A stretch of 55,437 nt of DNA from an uncultured Bacteroidota bacterium. Lineage in GTDB: Bacteria; Bacteroidota; Bacteroidia; Flavobacteriales; Flavobacteriaceae. Of this stretch, positions 1 to 9,466 are shown piece after piece. The stretch is taken from positions 1 to 55,437 of the forward strand of contig CAIWKX010000018.1 in NCBI GenBank assembly GCA_903913315.1, written 5' to 3'. Position numbers and translations under genes: made by a program. A model generated the notes under the pieces. It had not been told where the DNA came from, searched no databases, and worked only from the letters and a program-made list of their open reading frames with translations. The first letter of the stretch is position 1. Each line of letters starts with the position of its first letter.

Positions 1-64
1 AAAAGAATTCTTTAAGAAAGTTATTGAAAAAGAAAACGAAAAAATTGTACTTAAAAAAATATAG
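1..64 (+). CDS. 3' end of a DUF3857/transglutaminase-like protein (partial)
   Basis: The first 64 bases read in frame as the last 20 codons of a gene ending in TAG at 62-64. They are almost identical to the last 64 bases of the next gene (1984-2047), with about four base differences and the same encoded C-terminus. The window therefore opens inside a tandem paralogue, three bases upstream of the next ATG. The rest of the gene lies outside the window, so its length and integrity are unknown. Confidence 0.8.
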   Translation, partial: KEFFKKVIEKENEKIVLKKI

Positions 65-67
65 TTT

Positions 68-2047
68 ATGAAAAAAGTTATTCTCTTTTTTTGTTTTTTA
101 ATAATTGTAAAAGCTTCTGCGCAAAAATATGAATTAGGAAAGGTCACTAAAGATGAGCTAGAAGAAAAAGTTCATCCTAACGACTCGTCTGCGCCTGCAG
201 CAATTCTATTAAAAAAAGCTAAAACAAGATTCATTTATAGTGATAAAAAAGGTTTTGAATCTAAAACGGAGTTCAGTATAAAGATAAAAATCTATAAAAA
301 GGAAGGATTAAAGTGGGCAAATTTTGAAATCCCATATTATGTGGGATATGAAACATTAGATAAAGAAGCTGTAGTTATTTTAAAAGCGTATACCTATAAT
401 TTGGTTAATGGTAAAATTGAAAGAGAAAAAGTTTCAAGTGAAGGTAAATTTAAAGAAAAAATTAATGAATTTTGGGAAACTAAACTAATAACCTTTCCAA
501 ATGTAAAAGAAGGTTCAATAATTGAGTTGAGTTATGAACTTAACACTCAAAACTTATCGGAATTGCCAGGTTTTCAATTTCAATATAAAATACCAGTTAA
601 TTATGCTCAATACATAACAGAGATTCCTGCTTTTTATATTTACAAAGGAATTAAAATAGGATATATTGACATAAATATTAATGATGTTTTAGAAAATACT
701 TCTCAAGGATACGTTAATCAATATCAACAAACAAATTATTTGAATTATCAACAAATTAAGACAATATATGATGTGTCCAATGTTCCTGCGTTAAAAGAGG
801 AAGATTATGTAAGTAATATAAATAATTTTTATGGTAAAATTGAGCATGAATTGCAAATTATTCGATTTCCAAATGAAGAACCAAAACAAATAGCAACCAC
901 ATGGGAAAGTGTTGCAAAGTCAATCTATGAAGAAAAAGATTTTGGAGATGAGCTAAGTAAAAATGGTTACTTCTTATCAGATTTAAAGAAAATGACGGAT
1001 AAAATTGTATCCAAAGAGGATCGCTTAAAAGCAATCTATGAATTTGTAAAAGAGAAAATGACTTGGAACGGAAAATTTGGATACTATACAAAAAAAGGTG
1101 TTGAATTAGCTTATAAAGAGACTTCAGGAAATGTAGCAGAAATAAACATTATCTTAACTTCGATGTTGAAAATGGGTGGGTTAGATGCTAGTCCAGTTTT
1201 ATTAAGTACTCGAGATAATGGTGTTCCATTATTTCCAAATAGATCTAAATTTAATTATGTTATTGTTACAGTTAATTTAGAAGGAAAACAGATTTTACTT
1301 GATGCAACAGATAAATTTTGTTCTATAGGTAACCTTCCAATTAGAGATTTGAATGATAAAGGAAGACAGATAAATAAAGATGGTAGTTCTGTAGAAATTA
1401 ATTTAATGCCAAATTTTATTTCATTATACAATATGAATTTTTTTGCAAATATTGATGCTAATGGAGATGTTTCAGGTCAAGTTAGAGAACAGTATTTTGG
1501 TTATAATGGATTGAGATTTAGAGAAAATTATTCTAGCATTGCTAAGGATAGTTATATAGAAAAACTTGAAAAAGCACACCCTGGTCTTGAAGTTGAAAAT
1601 TATGAATTAAGGAATGATAAAATCGTCGAAGAACCAATCATTGAATCTTATTTTATAAAAAATAAAAATGTAATTGAAAAAATTGGAGATAAAATGTTCT
1701 TTTCACCAAAGCTATATTTAGCATCTCAACTAAACCCATTTAAGCAAGAGAATAGGCAATACCCTGTTGATTTTGCTTTTCCATATAAAGATAAATATGC
1801 TTTTGTAATTACTATTCCTGATGGATATCAAGTTGAAAGTTTGCCAAAACCAATGGCTTTAAGTATTGATAATAAATATGCCGCATTCAATTTTTTGATA
1901 TCGACTTTGGAGAATAAAATTACCATTGCAATAAATTTAGAAATAAATACTGCAGTTTTGCCTTCAAATCAATACGAAGTTTTAAAAGAATTCTTTAAGA
2001 AGGTTATCGAAAAAGAAAACGAAAAAATTGTACTTAAAAAGATATAA
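68..2047 (+). CDS. Secreted DUF3857 / transglutaminase-like protein
   Basis: This is a 659-residue protein with a Sec signal peptide ending near residue 19 (ASAQ). The N-terminal half resembles DUF3857 and is followed by a transglutaminase-like region around residues 310-420. The usual Cys-His-Asp triad is not obvious: the expected Cys position near the GNVAEINIILTSML stretch has no Cys, so it may be inactive. The C-terminal third looks beta-rich. Such proteins are common and uncharacterised in Bacteroidota and are expected in the periplasm. It follows a near-identical paralogue by three bases, so the pair is probably one operon. Its function is unknown. Confidence 0.85.
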   Translation: MKKVILFFCFLIIVKASAQKYELGKVTKDELEEKVHPNDSSAPAAILLKKAKTRFIYSDKKGFESKTEFSIKIKIYKKEGLKWANFEIPYYVGYETLDKEAVVILKAYTYNLVNGKIEREKVSSEGKFKEKINEFWETKLITFPNVKEGSIIELSYELNTQNLSELPGFQFQYKIPVNYAQYITEIPAFYIYKGIKIGYIDININDVLENTSQGYVNQYQQTNYLNYQQIKTIYDVSNVPALKEEDYVSNINNFYGKIEHELQIIRFPNEEPKQIATTWESVAKSIYEEKDFGDELSKNGYFLSDLKKMTDKIVSKEDRLKAIYEFVKEKMTWNGKFGYYTKKGVELAYKETSGNVAEINIILTSMLKMGGLDASPVLLSTRDNGVPLFPNRSKFNYVIVTVNLEGKQILLDATDKFCSIGNLPIRDLNDKGRQINKDGSSVEINLMPNFISLYNMNFFANIDANGDVSGQVREQYFGYNGLRFRENYSSIAKDSYIEKLEKAHPGLEVENYELRNDKIVEEPIIESYFIKNKNVIEKIGDKMFFSPKLYLASQLNPFKQENRQYPVDFAFPYKDKYAFVITIPDGYQVESLPKPMALSIDNKYAAFNFLISTLENKITIAINLEINTAVLPSNQYEVLKEFFKKVIEKENEKIVLKKI

Positions 2048-2055
2048 TAGAACGC

Positions 2056-2107
2056 GAGAGTGTTAAAAAAGTTGATTAAGACAACTTGTAGTAGCCCATG
2101 TCACTCT
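2056..2107 (+). other. Nested stem-loop after the DUF3857 gene
   Basis: An outer stem (AGAGTG at 2057-2062 with CACTCT at 2102-2107) encloses an inner stem (AAGTTG at 2069-2074 with CAACTT at 2082-2087). It begins nine bases after the stop codon. It could be a 3'-end structure or a small structured RNA; there is no T-tract. Support is base pairing only. Confidence 0.3.
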
Positions 2108-2193
2108 TATTTATATTAACATTTCCTCGAATAAGCACAATAAAGTTGTTGATTATTAATCAATTATAAAATGAGATGGTTGTTTTCGTCCAA

Positions 2194-2225
2194 AAAAACC
2201 GCCACTCAAGAGAATGGCGGTTTTA
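2194..2225. terminator. Bidirectional terminator between DUF3857 gene and gpmI
   Basis: An A-rich run leads into CCGCCA, a short loop, then TGGCGG and a T-run. It works in either direction and lies between two convergent genes, ending 19 bases from the gpmI stop. Confidence 0.85.
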
Positions 2226-2243
2226 CTTTATATAAAAGTAGAA

Positions 2244-3764
2244 CTATAACAGTGAATGTTGCGTCATTACTGCTGGTTTTTCAATTCCCATTAAATCTAA
2301 TATGGTAGGAGCAATGTCGCCCAAAACTCCATCATGTATGGTTTTTAATTCATTATCAATTAAAATAATTGGTACTGGGTTGGTAGTATGTGCTGTGTTT
2401 GGCGAACCATCTGGATTAATCATCGTTTCGCAATTTCCATGGTCGGCAATTATAATTGTAGTGTAGTTGTTTGCCAAAGCTGCTTCAACTACTTCTTTTA
2501 CACAAGTATCAACGGCTTCACAAGCTTTAATTGCAGCTGCCATAACACCAGTGTGACCTACCATGTCTCCATTGGCAAAATTCAAACATACAAAATCTAC
2601 TTCGCCTTTATTCAATTCAGGAACCAAAGCGTCTTTTAATTCATAGGCGCTCATCTCGGGTTGTAAATCGTAGGTAGCTACTTTAGGAGAATTTCTTAAA
2701 ATTCTAGTTTCTCCCACAAAAGGAACTTCTCTACCTCCCGAAAAGAAAAATGTAACATGAGGATATTTTTCAGTTTCGGCAATACGAATTTGTTTTTTAC
2801 CTGCTTTTTCTAATACTTCTCCAAGGGTTTCTGTCAGATTATCTTTGTCATAAATCACATGAACGTTTTTGTAAGTGTCATCATAATTGGTCATGGTCAC
2901 ATAATACAAATTTAATTTATGCATGTTTTGTTCATGGAAATCTTTTTGAGAAAGTACTTCAGTTAATTCTCGTCCTCTATCAGTTCTAAAGTTGAAGAAA
3001 ATCACTACATCATCATTTTCAATCGTCGCAACTGGATTATCAGTGGTATCAACCATTACGATTGGATCAATAAACTCATCAGTGATATTGTTTTTATAAC
3101 TGTCTAAAACACTTAAAACAGCATCTTTTGAATGAGTTCCTGTTCCGTTTACTAATAAATCATAAGCGATTTTCACTCGTTCCCAACGTTTGTCTCTATC
3201 CATTGCATAATAGCGACCAACAACCGAAGCTAATTTAGCTGATTTATCATAAATATAATTATTCAAATCTTCAAGATACAAAGCACCCGATTTTGGATCC
3301 ACATCTCTACCATCGGTGAACGCATGAACAAAAACTTTTTCTAGCCCATATTCTTGCGAAGCATCAATTAATCCTCTTAAATGCGAAGTATGTGAATGTA
3401 CACCACCATCAGAGAGTAATCCTAATAAATGAACAGCTTTGTTATTGTCTTTGGCATACTTTAGAGCTGCAACCAATTCTGGTTCGTTGTGTAATGTTTT
3501 GTTCTTAACAGCCAAATTAATTTTCACTAAATCTTGGTAGACAATTCTACCTGCACCAAGATTCATGTGACCTACTTCAGAATTTCCCATCTGTCCTTCT
3601 GGGAGACCTACGTTTAATCCGTCAGTACGCAATTGTGCACTGGGATATTTTGTATATAAACTATTTATAAAAGGGATGTTGGCATTATCTATAGCCGAGA
3701 CTTTTGGATCAGGTGATTTACCCCAACCATCTAATATCATTAAAATTACTTTCTTATTCATCAT
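2244..3764 (-). CDS. gpmI: 2,3-bisphosphoglycerate-independent phosphoglycerate mutase
   Basis: It interconverts 3- and 2-phosphoglycerate in glycolysis and gluconeogenesis using two manganese ions and a phosphoserine intermediate. The 506-residue length is normal for GpmI. Visible family features are the N-terminal LDGWG, the catalytic-serine segment GNSEVGH near residue 62, FTDGRD, and the C-terminal metal motif DHGNCE. The start is the first of two adjacent ATGs; the second is three bases on. A TATCTTTG -7 box sits just upstream. It is monocistronic and convergent with the DUF3857 gene. Confidence 0.97.
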   Translation of the reverse strand: MMNKKVILMILDGWGKSPDPKVSAIDNANIPFINSLYTKYPSAQLRTDGLNVGLPEGQMGNSEVGHMNLGAGRIVYQDLVKINLAVKNKTLHNEPELVAALKYAKDNNKAVHLLGLLSDGGVHSHTSHLRGLIDASQEYGLEKVFVHAFTDGRDVDPKSGALYLEDLNNYIYDKSAKLASVVGRYYAMDRDKRWERVKIAYDLLVNGTGTHSKDAVLSVLDSYKNNITDEFIDPIVMVDTTDNPVATIENDDVVIFFNFRTDRGRELTEVLSQKDFHEQNMHKLNLYYVTMTNYDDTYKNVHVIYDKDNLTETLGEVLEKAGKKQIRIAETEKYPHVTFFFSGGREVPFVGETRILRNSPKVATYDLQPEMSAYELKDALVPELNKGEVDFVCLNFANGDMVGHTGVMAAAIKACEAVDTCVKEVVEAALANNYTTIIIADHGNCETMINPDGSPNTAHTTNPVPIILIDNELKTIHDGVLGDIAPTILDLMGIEKPAVMTQHSLL

Positions 3765-3777
3765 GAATTGTTTTACA

Positions 3778-3785
3778 CAAAGATA
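3778..3785 (-). promoter_or_regulatory. -7 box of gpmI
   Basis: TATCTTTG on the minus strand matches the Bacteroidota -7 consensus TAnnTTTG and lies about 14 bases before the gpmI ATG. No convincing -33 TTTG at the right spacing was found. Confidence 0.6.
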
Positions 3786-3873
3786 AACATTTGCAAAAGC
3801 TCAAATGAAAAGAAGATGCTAAAATTTAACTAAAATAAGCGAAAACGTTTTAGTTTTAAAGGATATAGAAAAG

Positions 3874-6333
3874 CTATTGATTTTTAAAAAACCAATGTTT
3901 AGCATAATTATAATCAATAAAATAACGAACACTGATGGAGAAAACATGATTTAGTCCTTGATAGTTCAATAGGTTGTTTACATTATCATTTAATCGATGA
4001 CTAAAATCGGTTCCATAATCGCTATTTAAAGCATTATTTCTATACAAAACGGTTAACTGACTACCAGGTGCAAACCACCAAGAATAGGTTAAATCTAGAT
4101 TCCAAGTACTGAAATTTTGGTCATTATTGTTAGTATAAGTTGGGTCAGACAATAAACTCCCATCATTTTGCAAAGTATAATATTCTTTGTTGATGTCAAA
4201 TGACCAGTAATGTCTAACAGACAAATTAAAGTTCATCACATTGTTGATAGAATATTTCCCTGTTAAGGTATTGCTATAAGTGATTACGTTTCTTCTTCCA
4301 AAATAGATGTTGTTGTTGTCATTTGCTACATAACCTTTATCGTTATTTTGTCTCAAAAAGTCAAAAGCATAAATCAAAGAAAATTTATCAGAAAAACGAT
4401 ATCGAGGACTTATGTATAGCTCATAATTACGTCTGTTATATTCATCAATAAACCAATAAGAAGGTTTTAAATCTACAGCAAATTTTTTAGCATAGTTTGT
4501 TGATAAATAGGGGGTTATTTGTAAGTTTCTAGGGCGAGTAAAATAGCGGTCTTGATATACAGTACGAGGCTCATAAAAATCTGAAATAGTTGTAGGTCTT
4601 ATGTTTATAGAAAAACCTAAATAATCATTTTTCTTATTAGTAGGATTTACATTTAAATTGATATTATGATTTTGAATTCTTCCAGTTGCATTATCGAACT
4701 CAGAATAATAATAGATACTTGTATTAAAATAATTATATCTTTTTGAAGGCTTTAATATTCTGTAACTTGCATTTGCATAATAAGCTTGGTAATGAGTTTG
4801 GTAATTAATTCCAAAATCGTTAGGGTCATAATCTTTAGAAACGAATTGTCCACCTATGCCATAACGATATTTACCGCTATTGTCACCAAAATAAAGATCA
4901 GAAGTATAACCTGTTTTTTTACCAATGTTATCCATACCATCATTAAGAAAGCTGTATTTAAAGTCACCATTTAAGTTATAAGTGTTTTTCTTTGTGTTTA
5001 AATCCCAAACTAGAGCTGAAACGTTGGCATCTCTATAACTTCCTTCTCTCATAACATTAGTATTAACTAATGATACTGATGAGGTTTTTCTAAAACGTTG
5101 GTCTAACACAAAAATATTATAATTGGATAGAGGTGAAATTAATTCTTTTCGTGATTCTCCCGTATCAGTATTTACGATATCAGCGTATGTGTTTTCAGTA
5201 ACAGCATTGAGTACGCCAATTCCCAATCCACTTTTTGTACGGCCAGAAATTTTCAAAGCATTCAATAAGTTTACTGTGGAAGGGTATTTACTTATTATTT
5301 CGTTTGATGCTAAATTAGCAGTAACATCGTCTTTAGTTATAAGTGGAGCTCCACCAATACGTCTTGAATAAAAGATACCACCTTTGTTAAATAAGTCAGT
5401 TCCTTCCGTAAAGAAAGGACGATTTTCAGCAAATTGTTGCTCAAACGGACTTAAATTTAGTATCACATTATCATAAACTGTTTGTCCAAAATCGGGCACT
5501 AAAATAGCATCAAAAGTAAAGGCATCATTTATTCCATATTTAATATCCAAACCACCTTTAAATATTCCTTGAGGTTTTTGATTGGCATTAGCACTTAAAT
5601 AATAAGATGAATAAGGAATGAGGAATAATCGAGTTGGGGTTTCGATATTTTCAATCCCCTCAAGAATTCCAGCTTGAGCACTTTCATTAGTAACTTTATT
5701 GTCTAATAAATTCCAGGTAAACTGCTGTCGGTCACGTTTTATTTCTCTATAAAAATTTATTCCCCAAGTTTGTTTTTTTTCAGATGAAAAACGAATTGCA
5801 GCATAAGGAATTTTCATTTCAACTACCCAACCATAATCGGTTATTTCAACATGACTGTCCCAAATGGCATTCCACGTTAAATCTTCCCCATAAGAAGGAG
5901 TATATAAATCGTCTAATTGCACTCCAGCGGCACTTACTATAAAACGGAATTCTTGTTGTCCATCATTATAGCCATTCAATTGAACCATAAAGTGATCCGC
6001 TTGAACTGAGTTGTCACGAGTAGTTAATTCGCGTCTAATTTTGGTCGGTTCATCATCATATAACACAGCACCTACATAAATAGCATCATTGTCATAAACA
6101 ACTTTAACTTCAGTTCTTTTAGTTTTTTCTTCTGGTTTTCCATTGTCAGGAGCAATCATCTGAAAATCTTTAGCAACTTCAGCAGTTTTCCATACCTCTT
6201 CATTTAATTTACCATCAATAACGATTTTTTCGTTAGTAAATTTTGTAACGAGTTTCTTTTTTGGAGCTTGTGAAAAAACCAAAAAAGGAAACAGAAAAAA
6301 GGAAACAGAAAAAAGTGAATTTATTTTAGTCAT
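3874..6333 (-). CDS. DUF5916 family protein with CBM9-like N-terminal domain
   Basis: This is an 819-residue exported protein with a signal peptide ending near FSQA. Residues of about 30-210 resemble the carbohydrate-binding family 9-like fold seen at the N-terminus of DUF5916 proteins (IDGKLNEEVW, DAIYVGAVLYDDEP). The remainder is rich in aromatic, alternating strands like an outer-membrane beta-barrel and ends in a charged/aromatic C-terminus. ATG at 6333 is preferred over an in-frame TTG two codons earlier because it begins a typical MTKI signal peptide. The substrate is unknown. It is probably an outer-membrane protein, inferred from composition. Confidence 0.85.
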   Translation of the reverse strand: MTKINSLFSVSFFLFPFLVFSQAPKKKLVTKFTNEKIVIDGKLNEEVWKTAEVAKDFQMIAPDNGKPEEKTKRTEVKVVYDNDAIYVGAVLYDDEPTKIRRELTTRDNSVQADHFMVQLNGYNDGQQEFRFIVSAAGVQLDDLYTPSYGEDLTWNAIWDSHVEITDYGWVVEMKIPYAAIRFSSEKKQTWGINFYREIKRDRQQFTWNLLDNKVTNESAQAGILEGIENIETPTRLFLIPYSSYYLSANANQKPQGIFKGGLDIKYGINDAFTFDAILVPDFGQTVYDNVILNLSPFEQQFAENRPFFTEGTDLFNKGGIFYSRRIGGAPLITKDDVTANLASNEIISKYPSTVNLLNALKISGRTKSGLGIGVLNAVTENTYADIVNTDTGESRKELISPLSNYNIFVLDQRFRKTSSVSLVNTNVMREGSYRDANVSALVWDLNTKKNTYNLNGDFKYSFLNDGMDNIGKKTGYTSDLYFGDNSGKYRYGIGGQFVSKDYDPNDFGINYQTHYQAYYANASYRILKPSKRYNYFNTSIYYYSEFDNATGRIQNHNINLNVNPTNKKNDYLGFSINIRPTTISDFYEPRTVYQDRYFTRPRNLQITPYLSTNYAKKFAVDLKPSYWFIDEYNRRNYELYISPRYRFSDKFSLIYAFDFLRQNNDKGYVANDNNNIYFGRRNVITYSNTLTGKYSINNVMNFNLSVRHYWSFDINKEYYTLQNDGSLLSDPTYTNNNDQNFSTWNLDLTYSWWFAPGSQLTVLYRNNALNSDYGTDFSHRLNDNVNNLLNYQGLNHVFSISVRYFIDYNYAKHWFFKNQ

Positions 6334-6550
6334 CTGCAAATTTTTTGTTAGGCAAATATAATTCTTTATAATTATAACTCAATATTTATTGTAATAGTAT
6401 TCTCACTATAAAAAAGAATTACTTAAAAGAGGTCAGTAAAAGTCAGTAAAAATAATTGTAAAAAAAAGTTAAAATATAATATATCTTTGAATTAGTCGTT
6501 TTGAAGACTGTTTCTATTGATGAATAAATGACTTTTAAAAAAGTATCAAG

Positions 6551-6558
6551 TATATTTG
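6551..6558 (+). promoter_or_regulatory. -7 box of the YkuD_2-type gene
   Basis: TATATTTG lies 36 bases upstream of the ATG at 6595 and matches TAnnTTTG. A second match, TATCTTTG, sits at 6482-6489 with a TTG 23 bases before it. The 255-base divergent spacer holds these and no gene. Confidence 0.5.
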
Positions 6559-6594
6559 TAATCCCGATTTTACCTGATAACATAAATCTAATAA

Positions 6595-7290
6595 ATGAAA
6601 AAATTAAACTTTTTTTGCATCCTCTTTTTTGCTTTAATGTCTTTTGCTTTAAATTTATCAAAAGAAAAACATCCAAAAAAATATGCTTTTTCGTATGTTA
6701 AAAACAATACTAATGTTTACAATACATTAGATCCTAATAATTTTCAACTTCCAAAAGAAGAAAGTTTTTCAAAAGCTTTAGAAGGATATTATTTATTGAA
6801 AAGCAAAGGACTAATAAAGAAAGAATTCCTCACAATTATTGATTTTAGTTTGAGTTCTAGAATCAAAAGAATGTGGATAATTGACATGAACCAGAATAAA
6901 ATTATTTTGAATTCGCTTGTAGCTCATGGTAAAAACTCAGGACAAGAGTATGCGAAAGAATTCTCTAATAAAAATCAATCCAATAAAAGTAGTTTAGGTT
7001 TTTTTGCAACTGGAGAAGTCTATCAAGGTAAACACGGATTATCTTTAAAACTAGATGGTTTAGAAAAAGGAATTAATGATAATGCCCGAAAAAGAGAGGT
7101 GGTAGTTCATGGGGCAGACTATGTTTCAGAAAATTTTATTAAAAATCACAAAAGATTAGGAAGAAGTCAAGGATGTCCTGCAGTTCCAGTTGAGTTGAGT
7201 AAAAAAATTATTGAAATAATAAAAGATAAATCATGTTTGTTCATTTATCATCCTTCAAAGTATGATTTATACTCTAAATTAATATCTTAA
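6595..7290 (+). CDS. Murein L,D-transpeptidase catalytic domain protein (YkuD_2 type)
   Basis: This 231-residue protein has an N-terminal hydrophobic signal or anchor segment (residues 5-20). The catalytic signature is HG at 172-173 followed by SQGCPAV with Cys194, as in the YkuD_2 branch of L,D-transpeptidases. Members are expected to make 3-3 peptidoglycan crosslinks or to attach or cleave at DAP residues in the periplasm. The 3' end overlaps that of the convergent larger L,D-transpeptidase by 12 bases. The specific reaction is inferred from the family. Confidence 0.88.
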   Translation: MKKLNFFCILFFALMSFALNLSKEKHPKKYAFSYVKNNTNVYNTLDPNNFQLPKEESFSKALEGYYLLKSKGLIKKEFLTIIDFSLSSRIKRMWIIDMNQNKIILNSLVAHGKNSGQEYAKEFSNKNQSNKSSLGFFATGEVYQGKHGLSLKLDGLEKGINDNARKREVVVHGADYVSENFIKNHKRLGRSQGCPAVPVELSKKIIEIIKDKSCLFIYHPSKYDLYSKLIS

Positions 7291-8982
7291 CTTAGAATAT
7301 AAATCAGCATCCAAACAATAAATATCTTCTCTAAAGTTTAAGATCCCTTTAGTTTCCCAAGCTGTCCAATAAAGTTGATGAATTAATATAGTTTCATTGA
7401 CTTTTATAGCAATAGTTTTTAATTTAGGTTTCGGGAAAACTTTTTTCTCAATTAGTAGTTTTGGATTTTTAGCAATAAGTTTTGCATTCTTTTTATCAAT
7501 TTCAAATTGTTTTTTCTTTTGTAACTTATAATAATGATTTATGTCTGTTGTATCTTTAATTTTTTGTAACGACCATTTAATAGAATCATTCAAAATATAA
7601 GCCGCCATTTCAAGAGGCTTTTCTAATCTTACACATCCCGAACTTAAGGAACGATAATTGAAAGAAAAGAAATTCCTATGGTTGGTGTCATGTAAGTAAA
7701 CAGAAAATTTATTAGGAAAATTTATTTTCATTGATCCTAAGGAGTTATTTCTACTTGGGGTTTGAATATATTTATATTTATTGGCATCTTCTATTTTCCA
7801 AGTATTAGGATCTACTTCATTGTTTTTTAAATCTAAGATTACTAATCCTTTTTTCTTAAAAACCCCTTTGTTTTTAATAGCGTCAGGATAAATATCTTCC
7901 TTAAGAATAGTCGGAGGAACTGTCCAATTTGGATTTAAATTGATACTTGATATTTTTGAATATAAAATAGGTGTCTTCCTAGTATCTCTGCCAACTACAA
8001 CACGTTGTGATTGCATTGTGTCATTTTTTTTTACTGCCACTATACTATAATCGGGAATATTTATTAAAAGGTACTGATTGCCTAAATTGTGAGCAAACCA
8101 TTTCCAGCGTTCCATATTGGCAATTACTTGTTCTATTCTCTGATTTCTAGAAAAATTTAAGGCTTCAATAGTACTTCTTCCTATTACGCCATCAGGTTTT
8201 AATCCATGTCTAGTTTGAAAAAATTTAATAGCTTCTTGTGTTTTTTTATTGTATACCGCACTTAGAATAGTATCTTTTTCTTTCATGTCACCCCAATATA
8301 TCAATCGTTTTTTAATTATTGGAATGTATTTACTTTGTGTGTTTGGGAGTATTCGTTCTTTTAAATTTATAAGCGCAAAAGATTTTTCTTCTGGAAACTG
8401 TTTGAGGGTTTTAAGACAAGATTTTAATTTTTTGTAAATAATATGATTTGGTTTGCAAGTTTCTATTATTGTTTTAAAAGCATCATTTTCAATGCAATCC
8501 AAAAGGATTTTATTCACATCAACTTTCTTCTCTTGTAAATCCCAGTCTTTATATAATTCTTTAGGGTTTAATTTTCCTTTACTAATATGATTAATATATT
8601 TTTGAGCGCTTTTTGTGAGTAATAAATCATATTTTATAATTGAAGAATCTATTAAATGCTCATAATTTTCTTCGAAAGACTTCAGTAGAGTATAATTATA
8701 ATCTTTTGTTTGCAGCCCTTCATCTTCTGCATTTCCAATCTCTTTAATAATAAAGTTTCGTTGGTTTTTAGAATTCCAAACGGTTTCAAAATGATATTTT
8801 TTATAAAACAATTTTAATTTTTCATCTTTGGAAAAATCGATTAGTGTAGAATCAATTTTAATTTGTGGATTATCAATTAAAAAAAAGTCAATAAAAGAGG
8901 CATTTGCAGTAGTTTCTAGTGAATTGTTTCTATTGCAACTTGAAAATATTATAAGTAATGATAGTAAGTAAATTTTCTTCAT
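7279..8982 (-). CDS. L,D-transpeptidase family lipoprotein (YcbB/LdtD-like)
   Basis: This 567-residue protein has a lipobox ending at Cys16 (IIFSSC), so it is probably anchored in a membrane facing the periplasm. The order is an N-terminal scaffold region (about 40-200), a peptidoglycan-binding-1-like segment (about 240-277), then a YkuD catalytic domain with His431 in YLHDT and Cys450 in SSGCVR. The layout is that of E. coli LdtD (YcbB), which forms 3-3 crosslinks. It converges on a second, unrelated-branch L,D-transpeptidase with a 12-base overlap. The product class is certain; its share in crosslinking is inferred. Confidence 0.92.
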   Translation of the reverse strand: MKKIYLLSLLIIFSSCNRNNSLETTANASFIDFFLIDNPQIKIDSTLIDFSKDEKLKLFYKKYHFETVWNSKNQRNFIIKEIGNAEDEGLQTKDYNYTLLKSFEENYEHLIDSSIIKYDLLLTKSAQKYINHISKGKLNPKELYKDWDLQEKKVDVNKILLDCIENDAFKTIIETCKPNHIIYKKLKSCLKTLKQFPEEKSFALINLKERILPNTQSKYIPIIKKRLIYWGDMKEKDTILSAVYNKKTQEAIKFFQTRHGLKPDGVIGRSTIEALNFSRNQRIEQVIANMERWKWFAHNLGNQYLLINIPDYSIVAVKKNDTMQSQRVVVGRDTRKTPILYSKISSINLNPNWTVPPTILKEDIYPDAIKNKGVFKKKGLVILDLKNNEVDPNTWKIEDANKYKYIQTPSRNNSLGSMKINFPNKFSVYLHDTNHRNFFSFNYRSLSSGCVRLEKPLEMAAYILNDSIKWSLQKIKDTTDINHYYKLQKKKQFEIDKKNAKLIAKNPKLLIEKKVFPKPKLKTIAIKVNETILIHQLYWTAWETKGILNFREDIYCLDADLYSKLRY

Positions 8983-8995
8983 AGGCTTTTTACTC

Positions 8996-9031
8996 TTTTA
9001 AAAATTAAAATTACTCTTTTAATTTTTAAAA
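8996..9031. repeat. 15-bp perfect A/T inverted repeat upstream of the LdtD-like gene
   Basis: Arms at 8996-9010 and 9017-9031 are exact reverse complements made only of A and T, with a six-base loop. It lies 13 bases before the gene's ATG, so it would fold in the mRNA leader. The rest of 9032-9290 holds only a small CGAGG/CCTCG hairpin at 9142-9155 and no gene. Confidence 0.5.
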
Positions 9032-9295
9032 TTGATACTATCCTAATTAACTTTTATCAAGAAACAATCCGTAATGGGTTGAAGAAGGAGAGTTCTCTTT
9101 GAATTAATAACTTTAAATTGGTTTTTCTTTTTTTAAAAAAGCGAGGAACACCTCGAAAAGAGCTTTAGAAATAAATATTTTATTTTTTTTCTTAACAATT
9201 ATAATGTAAAGTAACGGATAACGATTTAATAATAAAACTTTTAGAGTAATTCATATTTGTAAAATAAAATTGACAGTAAAAAAGTTCAAAAAAAA

Positions 9296-9328
9296 TTTGC
9301 ATCAAAACAAACAAATACTATATATTTG
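9296..9328 (+). promoter_or_regulatory. Promoter of tRNA-Gly
   Basis: TTTG at 9296-9299 and TATATTTG at 9321-9328 are separated by 21 bases, close to the Bacteroidota -33/-7 arrangement. The box ends 11 bases before the tRNA 5' end. Confidence 0.75.
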
Positions 9329-9339
9329 CACTCACAAAA

Positions 9340-9412
<73 letters not shown>

Positions 9413-9418
9413 CTGCTT

Positions 9419-9449
9419 AAAACCTCTAACGAAAGTTGGAGGTTTTTTT
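9419..9449 (+). terminator. Intrinsic terminator of tRNA-Gly
   Basis: A 10-bp stem (AACCTCTAAC with GTTGGAGGTT, one G-T pair) closed by a GAAA tetraloop is followed by a run of T. Confidence 0.92.
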
Positions 9450-9466
9450 ATTAATTCTGATTTAGA

